NCBI GenBank assembly: GCA_046351415.1
Contig: JAXLYO010000014.1
Location: 62,001-126,000 of the forward strand
Source of the DNA: JABFRG01 sp046351415
Lineage (GTDB): Bacteria; Myxococcota_A; Polyangia; Polyangiales; Polyangiaceae
DNA length: 64,000 nt
Direction of reading: 5' to 3'
Of the stretch, positions 58,798 to 64,000 are shown one piece after another. Each line of letters starts with the position of its first letter. Within the stretch, counting starts at the first letter, position 1. A program made the position numbers and the translations under genes. A model generated the notes under the pieces. That model was not told where the DNA came from and made no database searches. It saw nothing but the letters and a program-made list of their open reading frames with translations.

Positions 58798-60081
58798 ATG
58801 CCGTTTCTGCCCGCGTTTCGCCGTGCGCTGTTCTTGTCGGCTCCGCTCTTTCTCGGAGCGATCTTCTCAGGAAGCGCCGGGTGCGCAGCGGACGTTCAGC
58901 CTGACGAGGCCCTCGGGGACGGCAACGAGATCGTGGATGTTCCGCAAACCGCAGTCGAACGTCAGTCGATCGGCAATTGCTGGATCTACGCAGAGGCGAG
59001 CTGGGTCGAGTCGATGAACCTCACGGCCACGGGCCAGGCATTCGACGTGTCGCAATCCTACTGGACCTACTGGCATTGGTTCGATCAGATCGCGGGTAGC
59101 AGCGGCGCGACCGCGAAGGCGATCTCGACGGGCGGCAACTTCACGACGGCCGGCAACATCATTCGCCGTTACGGCCTCATGGCGGAGAAAGACTTCGTTC
59201 CCACGGACAGCGACGACGAAATGTCGATCCGCCAGAAGGACGCCCTCGCCGCGATGAACCTCTCGCTCTCCGAGGGCGCACTCAAGACGCCGGCGGCTCG
59301 CCGCAACAAGCAACTCGTTCGTGCAGAACTCGACCGCGCTTGGCGCCTCTCCGCCGAAGTCTCTTCTGCTCTCACCAAGACGTTCGGCGCGGACGTGTCG
59401 AAGACATTTGCCAGCACGAGCGCGGCTTCCAACAGTCGTGGAACGAACATCATCGCCCCCCGCGCGTTCCCGGTCGCCTATTCGCGCTCCGTGGGCGGCG
59501 CCGCAACGCGCAGCACGCTCCTCGATGCGGTGAACGAATGGCGCCAGAACAGCTACAGCTCCGGCACGACCGGTCGCGTCCTTCTCCAGCGTGTCCAGCG
59601 CGCCATGCACGATCGTCAACCTATCCTCGTCAGCTGGTTCGTCGACTTCAATGCGATGGCCGAGAGCGGCTCCGATCGGCCGGGCTCGTTCAACTTGATG
59701 ACCTTGAACAGCCACCTCTCGCCGGGTCGCCAAGGTGGGCACATGACCGTTTTCGAGGACTATGACGCGACGCTTGCCGACGGCACGCGTCTCCCTGCAG
59801 GCTCGACGCTGGACCCGTCCAATGCCGCCGACAAAGCGAAGCTCGGCCGCGCACTCGACACGGGAACGACGATCAACTTCTTCCGCGTCAAGAACTCGTG
59901 GGGTGCATCGCGGCTCGATCGATCCTTCGCGCCAGGCATGCCAGGCTACCACGACCTCTACATGGACTACCTCGACGGTCCGATCGCGCGCTGCGCCCAG
60001 GTAAACGGCGAGACAGACACGACGAACTGCACGACGAAGGTCACGCCCCTCCAGTACGTGATTCTTCCGCCCGGGTACTGA
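58798..60081 (+). CDS. Papain-like (C1-type) cysteine peptidase lipoprotein
   Basis: A strong ribosome site (GAGGAGG) precedes the ATG. The 427-residue product has a lipoprotein signal ending SGSAGC (Cys29). The catalytic Cys61 lies in RQSIGNCWIYAEASW, the His in GRQGGHMTVFEDY and the Asn in FRVKNSWGAS, the classical papain order. The oxyanion Gln is probably Gln56, five residues before the Cys where papain has six. A long helical insert (about 140-270) separates the Cys from the His, resembling C1B/bleomycin-hydrolase-like forms. It probably degrades proteins or peptides at the cell surface. Confidence 0.85.
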   Translation: MPFLPAFRRALFLSAPLFLGAIFSGSAGCAADVQPDEALGDGNEIVDVPQTAVERQSIGNCWIYAEASWVESMNLTATGQAFDVSQSYWTYWHWFDQIAGSSGATAKAISTGGNFTTAGNIIRRYGLMAEKDFVPTDSDDEMSIRQKDALAAMNLSLSEGALKTPAARRNKQLVRAELDRAWRLSAEVSSALTKTFGADVSKTFASTSAASNSRGTNIIAPRAFPVAYSRSVGGAATRSTLLDAVNEWRQNSYSSGTTGRVLLQRVQRAMHDRQPILVSWFVDFNAMAESGSDRPGSFNLMTLNSHLSPGRQGGHMTVFEDYDATLADGTRLPAGSTLDPSNAADKAKLGRALDTGTTINFFRVKNSWGASRLDRSFAPGMPGYHDLYMDYLDGPIARCAQVNGETDTTNCTTKVTPLQYVILPPGY

Positions 60082-60153
60082 CGGCTGCGGTCACGCATGT
60101 TCACCGTCCAACGGTCTTGAGTTCGTTCGCACTGCCCGTCAGAATGGCGGCCG

Positions 60154-61788
60154 ATGGAGTTCACGTACCAAGACATTCTTCCGCTCGGAAAAGACGAGAC
60201 GCCCTACCGCCTCCTCACGAAGGAGGGCGTGTCGACGTTCGAAGCAGGCGGGCAAACCTTCCTCAAAGTCGAACCGAGCGTCCTCACGATGCTGGCGGCA
60301 GAGGCCATTCGTGACATCTCGCACCTCCTTCGGCCGGGCCACCTTGCGCAGCTTCGCAAAATCGTGGACGACCCGGAGAGCTCCAGCAACGATCGTTTCG
60401 TTGCGCTCCAACTTCTGAAGAACGCGAACGTTGCTGCGGGCTTCGTGCTCCCCGGTTGCCAAGACACCGGCACGGCCATCGTGATGGCGAAGAAGGGGCA
60501 GAACGTGTTCACCGGTGGCGGCGACGAAGCTGCGCTCTCGCGCGGCATCTTCGATACGTATCAAGCATCGAACCTCCGCTACTCCCAGCTCGCGCCCCTC
60601 GATATGTATCGCGAGAAAAACACAGGAAACAACCTGCCCGCGCAGATCGAAGTCTATGCGACGGACGGAGATGCTTACAAGCTCCTCTTCATGACGAAGG
60701 GTGGGGGCTCCGCGAACAAGAGCTACCTATTCCAGGAGACGAAGGCGCTTTTGAACGAGGCGAGCCTTCTCAAGTTCCTCGAGGAGAAACTGAAACTGCT
60801 CGGCACCTCCGCGTGTCCGCCGTATCACCTCGCCATCGTCATTGGTGGAACGAGTGCGGAATACACATTGAAGACCGCGAAGTATGCCTCCGCGCGGTAC
60901 CTCGATTCTCTTCCGCCCGAGGGTAACGAGTTTGGTCGGGGGTTTCGTGATCGCGGCCTCGAAGAAAAGGTTCTCGAGCTCACCCGTCGATCGGGCGTCG
61001 GTGCGCAGTTCGGAGGGAAGTACTTCTGTCACGACGTGCGCGTCATTCGTTTGCCGCGTCATGGAGCGTCATGCCCCGTCGCGATCGCGGTGTCGTGCTC
61101 GGCCGACCGCCAAGCGCTCGCGAAGATCACCAAAGACGGAGTCTTTCTCGAGGCGCTCGAACGAAACCCTGCGCAGTACCTGCCAGACATCGACGAGTCT
61201 GCGCTCGGCGGAGAAATCGTCCGCATCGACCTCTCGAAGCCCATGAGCGAGATCCGCGCGACCCTTAGCCGCTACCCGACCAAGACGCGTCTTTCACTCA
61301 CGGGACCTCTCATCGTCGCGCGCGACATCGCTCATGCGAAAATCAAAGAGCGCCTCGATCAGGGCGGGGGCATGCCTGACTACATGAAGAACCACATGGT
61401 GTACTACGCCGGCCCGGCGAAGACGCCGGAAGGGTATGCCTCGGGTTCGTTCGGTCCGACGACGGCGGGGCGCATGGACTCCTACGTCGATCTCTTCCAA
61501 GCCAATGGCGGAAGCTTCGTCATGCTCGCGAAGGGCAATCGTTCGAAGCAGGTTACCGAGGCGTGCAAGAAGCATGGTGGGTTCTATCTCGGCTCGATCG
61601 GCGGCCCTGCCGCCATTCTCGCAAAAGACTGCATCAAGAAGGTCGAAGTTTTGGAATACCCCGAGCTCGGCATGGAGGCGGTTTGGCGCATCGACGTCGT
61701 CGACTTCCCCGCGTTCATCGTCGTCGACGACAAGGGGAACGACTTCTTCGAGCAGTTGGGGCCGGCGCACTTGCCGGTCATGAAGTGA
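60154..61788 (+). CDS. Fumarate hydratase, class I (iron-sulfur)
   Basis: The 544-residue protein is full length for class I fumarases (E. coli FumA 548). The three Cys that bind the 4Fe-4S cluster are Cys102 (LPGCQDTGTAIV), Cys221 (TSACPPYHLAIVIGG) and Cys315 (AVSCSADR), matching Cys105, Cys224 and Cys318 of FumA. RGIFDTYQASNLRYSQLAP and GPTTAGRMDSYV are further signatures. It interconverts fumarate and malate in the citric acid cycle and is oxygen-sensitive. Its TGA overlaps the ATG of the next gene (TGATG). Confidence 0.95.
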   Translation: MEFTYQDILPLGKDETPYRLLTKEGVSTFEAGGQTFLKVEPSVLTMLAAEAIRDISHLLRPGHLAQLRKIVDDPESSSNDRFVALQLLKNANVAAGFVLPGCQDTGTAIVMAKKGQNVFTGGGDEAALSRGIFDTYQASNLRYSQLAPLDMYREKNTGNNLPAQIEVYATDGDAYKLLFMTKGGGSANKSYLFQETKALLNEASLLKFLEEKLKLLGTSACPPYHLAIVIGGTSAEYTLKTAKYASARYLDSLPPEGNEFGRGFRDRGLEEKVLELTRRSGVGAQFGGKYFCHDVRVIRLPRHGASCPVAIAVSCSADRQALAKITKDGVFLEALERNPAQYLPDIDESALGGEIVRIDLSKPMSEIRATLSRYPTKTRLSLTGPLIVARDIAHAKIKERLDQGGGMPDYMKNHMVYYAGPAKTPEGYASGSFGPTTAGRMDSYVDLFQANGGSFVMLAKGNRSKQVTEACKKHGGFYLGSIGGPAAILAKDCIKKVEVLEYPELGMEAVWRIDVVDFPAFIVVDDKGNDFFEQLGPAHLPVMK

Positions 61789-62606
61789 TGCGACACACCG
61801 AGAGTGCTCCTCGCATCGCGTATGACTCGCGTGGAACGAAAGGACCACGGGTGCTCATGGTCATGGGCCTCGGCATGCGCGGTGCGGTTTGGCAGCCACA
61901 GATCGACGGGCTCGCCGAAAATCACCAACTCGCGTGGCTCGACAATCGAGGCATCGGCCAGAGCGAGGTACCGTCGCGACCGTTCCACGTGCGTGACCTT
62001 GCACAAGACGTTCTTCGTGTCGCGGACGCGCTCGGGTGGGGTTCGTTCCACCTCGTGGGCGTGAGCTTCGGCGGGATGATCTCACAAGAGGTCGCGCTGG
62101 CGGCTCCATCTCGCGTCCAATCGCTCACGCTCATCGCCACGCATCCGGGCGGCCCTCTCGGGCTTGCTCCGACGCGGAGCGGTTTTCCGAAATGGTTGCG
62201 AAGCGCCGTCGGCCCGAAGAGGGAACGGCCAGAGTACTTGGCGAAGCTTCTCTACACGGAGTCGTTCCTCGACGCCGTCGATGCAAGCGTCCTCGAAGGT
62301 CGCCTCCGCTTGCAGATGGAGAGCATCCCTTCGACGCGGACTTCACTCATGCAGCTGCTTGCAGTGGCCCGTCACGACACGCGGAAGCGGCTTGCGGAGA
62401 TTGTGGTACCCACGCTCGTCATCAAGCCCGATCGCGACGAGCTCGTGCGACCATTCCATTCTGACCGCCTGCATCGAGGCATTCCCGGTGCGCGGCTCGT
62501 GACGATAGCGGACGCAGGCCACGGCCTCACGTTCCAGCACGCCGAGCGCGTGAATGCTGCGATTGCAGAGCACGTGGCGATGCACGACCGCGCGTCCGCA
62601 CCTTAA
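61788..62606 (+). CDS. Alpha/beta-fold hydrolase
   Basis: The 272-residue protein has the alpha/beta-hydrolase plan: oxyanion region VMGLGMRGAVW, WLDNRGIGQSE, nucleophile Ser93 in GVSFGGM, the acid in VIKPDRDELV and His in ADAGHGLTF. It lacks a signal peptide. It is similar in layout to proline iminopeptidase/lactonase-type hydrolases, but the substrate is not predictable. Its ATG overlaps the fumarase stop, so translation is coupled. It is followed by a convergent amidase gene 12 bases later. Confidence 0.9.
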   Translation: MRHTESAPRIAYDSRGTKGPRVLMVMGLGMRGAVWQPQIDGLAENHQLAWLDNRGIGQSEVPSRPFHVRDLAQDVLRVADALGWGSFHLVGVSFGGMISQEVALAAPSRVQSLTLIATHPGGPLGLAPTRSGFPKWLRSAVGPKRERPEYLAKLLYTESFLDAVDASVLEGRLRLQMESIPSTRTSLMQLLAVARHDTRKRLAEIVVPTLVIKPDRDELVRPFHSDRLHRGIPGARLVTIADAGHGLTFQHAERVNAAIAEHVAMHDRASAP

Positions 62607-62618
62607 CGGGGCATCGCG

Positions 62619-64000
62619 CTAAGCGAACATCGTTGGCGTGCGGGGGTAATCTTCCGCAAAAGAAACCTCGCGCTCCAAGGCTTCGAGCGCGCCGAGCACG
62701 CAGGCTTCACGATACGGGGGCGCCACGATTTGAACGCCGATGGGAAGGCCCACGCTCCCTTCGTCGACCTTTGCGGCCTTCTTGTCGAAGCCGTCGACGA
62801 TGCTGCGCCCTCGTTCTTCGCCCTGGTCAACGCTCGTGATGGGGGCGACGCCTGCAGGGAAATGCATGGTGTTCCACACGTAGGTGTACGTCATGCCCAG
62901 AATGAAGTCGCGGGAGGCCCCGAGCTGGAGGGCCGGGGTCGAGGTTGCGGGGCAGAGGAGGGCATCGATGCCGAGGGCCGCCCACTCGTCGAGCACATTC
63001 TGACGAAGTGCGCGGAGCCTTACGTGCATATTCCACACATCGGCGACGCTCTTTTCGCCGAGCGCGGAAAGGGATCGTGCCGCGCGCTTTTGGCCGGAGC
63101 GCTGCAAGCCGGCCGCAATGACGGCACGGAGTGTGGCTGGCATTTTGGCGATGCGGAACAGGCCTTGGAGGGGCTTGTCGATGGGACTGCCCTCGCAGAC
63201 GTTCCGCATCGTCTTGCCGCCGTCGGAGCTCATGATGCCGAGGTAAAGGAATGCGGCTTCTTCGAGGACCTTGGTGTTGTACGGCACTGTCTTGGCCCCA
63301 GCGCGAACGAGAGCCTTCTCGGCGATGTCGAGTGCGCGTTTGACGGCGGTCGAAGGCTCGAAGACGCCATCGAAGCGCAGCACACCGAACGTCTTGCCTC
63401 GGACGCTTTCGGGCGCTTCCCAAGGGAGTGGAGGTGTCCTCGGATCGAGCGCGCTCATTCGCTTCGGATCGAAGGCGTGCAAGAGCAGGCTCAAGTCTTT
63501 CGCGCTTCGAGCCATGGGGCCTGCGGCGCCACGAATGCTCTCTTGGCCGGGAATGCCCGGAACGGAACCCCAGAGTGGCCAGCGATCGAGCGTGGGCATG
63601 AGCCCGTAGATGCCCGTGTAGGCTGCGGGAATGCGGATGCTTCCACCGATGTCCGTACCGACGCCGATGCACGACATGCCGGAGGCGATGGCCGCACCTT
63701 CGCCTCCGGAGGAGCCGCCCGGCGTGCGGTCTTTGGCGAAGGGATTGTGCGTGGTCCCGAACACCGGATTGCTGCTCTCCGCGTAGATCATGCACTGCGA
63801 GAGATTCGTGCGCCCCGTGATGACGGCGCCGCCCTCGCGAAGAAGCGTCACGAGCGCCGCGTCGCGCTCGGCGGAATGATGCCTTCGGGAGCGTACGCCA
63901 ACCGTGGACGCACGACCCTTCATGGACAGGCACTCCTTCACCGTGACCGGAAGGCCATGGAGGGGCCCTCGTACCACGCCCTTGGCGCGCTCGGAGTCGG
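62619..64000 (-). CDS. Amidase-signature-family enzyme, N-terminus cut by window edge
   Basis: At least 460 residues are visible; the frame stays open to the window edge, so the N-terminus is missing. The catalytic Lys is in LHGLPVTVKE, the Gly/Ser-rich loop in PGGSSGGEGAAIASG and the nucleophile Ser in GTDIGGSIRIPA, which together form the Ser-cisSer-Lys triad. VGLPIGVQIVAPPYRE near the C-terminus is also typical. Such enzymes hydrolyse amides of fatty acids, aryl acids or amino acids. No GatA partner (gatB/gatC) is in view, so the GatA role is not favoured. Confidence 0.92.
   Translation of the reverse strand, partial: DSERAKGVVRGPLHGLPVTVKECLSMKGRASTVGVRSRRHHSAERDAALVTLLREGGAVITGRTNLSQCMIYAESSNPVFGTTHNPFAKDRTPGGSSGGEGAAIASGMSCIGVGTDIGGSIRIPAAYTGIYGLMPTLDRWPLWGSVPGIPGQESIRGAAGPMARSAKDLSLLLHAFDPKRMSALDPRTPPLPWEAPESVRGKTFGVLRFDGVFEPSTAVKRALDIAEKALVRAGAKTVPYNTKVLEEAAFLYLGIMSSDGGKTMRNVCEGSPIDKPLQGLFRIAKMPATLRAVIAAGLQRSGQKRAARSLSALGEKSVADVWNMHVRLRALRQNVLDEWAALGIDALLCPATSTPALQLGASRDFILGMTYTYVWNTMHFPAGVAPITSVDQGEERGRSIVDGFDKKAAKVDEGSVGLPIGVQIVAPPYREACVLGALEALEREVSFAEDYPRTPTMFA

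Overview
The window looks like chromosomal DNA of a GC-rich myxobacterium, probably of the Polyangiales type. This is inferred from content and not from any database match. It has many large secreted lipoproteins with Asp-Ala-Gly-rich linkers after the lipidated Cys, a MYXO-CTERM-like tail, thrombospondin type 3 (TSP3) calcium-binding repeats on an OmpA protein and on an adhesin, Hanks-type kinases, an IgGFc-binding-like surface protein and a SET-domain methyltransferase. No phage, transposase, integrase, CRISPR array, tRNA or rRNA gene was seen.

Layout. 1-2.1 kb (minus): an edge-cut unknown gene translationally coupled to a FadR/GntR-type regulator with a palindromic operator, then a Cys-rich lipoprotein. 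2.7-11.2 kb: rpoB and rpoC, with a terminator-like hairpin in the rpoB leader and a strong intrinsic terminator after rpoC. 11.3-22.8 kb: an accessory stretch of lipoproteins (beta-propellers, LamG plus heme motif, CAP domain), a ferritin-like protein and an AraC regulator. Its long non-coding gaps carry several short repeats, including fragments that match the 3' end and terminator of rpoC. 23-28.6 kb: a Ser/Thr kinase followed by a kinase-like protein that has lost catalytic residues, a GT22-type mannosyltransferase, a lipoprotein and a SpoU methyltransferase. 28.7-29.7 kb: rpsL-rpsG with their own promoter and terminator. 29.8-41.6 kb: a YkgJ-type Cys-cluster protein, a lipoprotein HtrA protease overlapping rlmN, the MYXO-CTERM/TSP3 protein, a homocysteine methyltransferase, the SET protein with a histone-H1-like tail, OmpA, MsrA, the IgGFc-binding-like lipoprotein and a small Cys-rich lipoprotein. 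41.7-44.9 kb: cysK-cysE and an isopenicillin-N-synthase-like oxygenase behind a palindromic operator. 44.9-55.2 kb: an exported phosphodiesterase-like lipoprotein, a cupredoxin-like lipoprotein, four lipoproteins with c-type heme motifs, a MOSC protein and an L,D-transpeptidase. 55.4-64 kb: a NIF3 protein, a beta-CASP nuclease, an esterase with a Gly-Thr-Ser repeat, a papain-like lipoprotein, class I fumarase coupled to an alpha/beta hydrolase, and an edge-cut amidase.

The main architectural point is that rpoBC and rpsLG keep the order of the classical rif/str supercluster but are separated by about 17.6 kb of accessory genes. rplKAJL is absent upstream and fusA/tuf is absent downstream within the window. 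Start codons were moved downstream of the longest ORF wherever a signal peptide, a family N-terminus or a ribosome site pointed to a later codon. Those moves are judgement calls and are stated in each entry.
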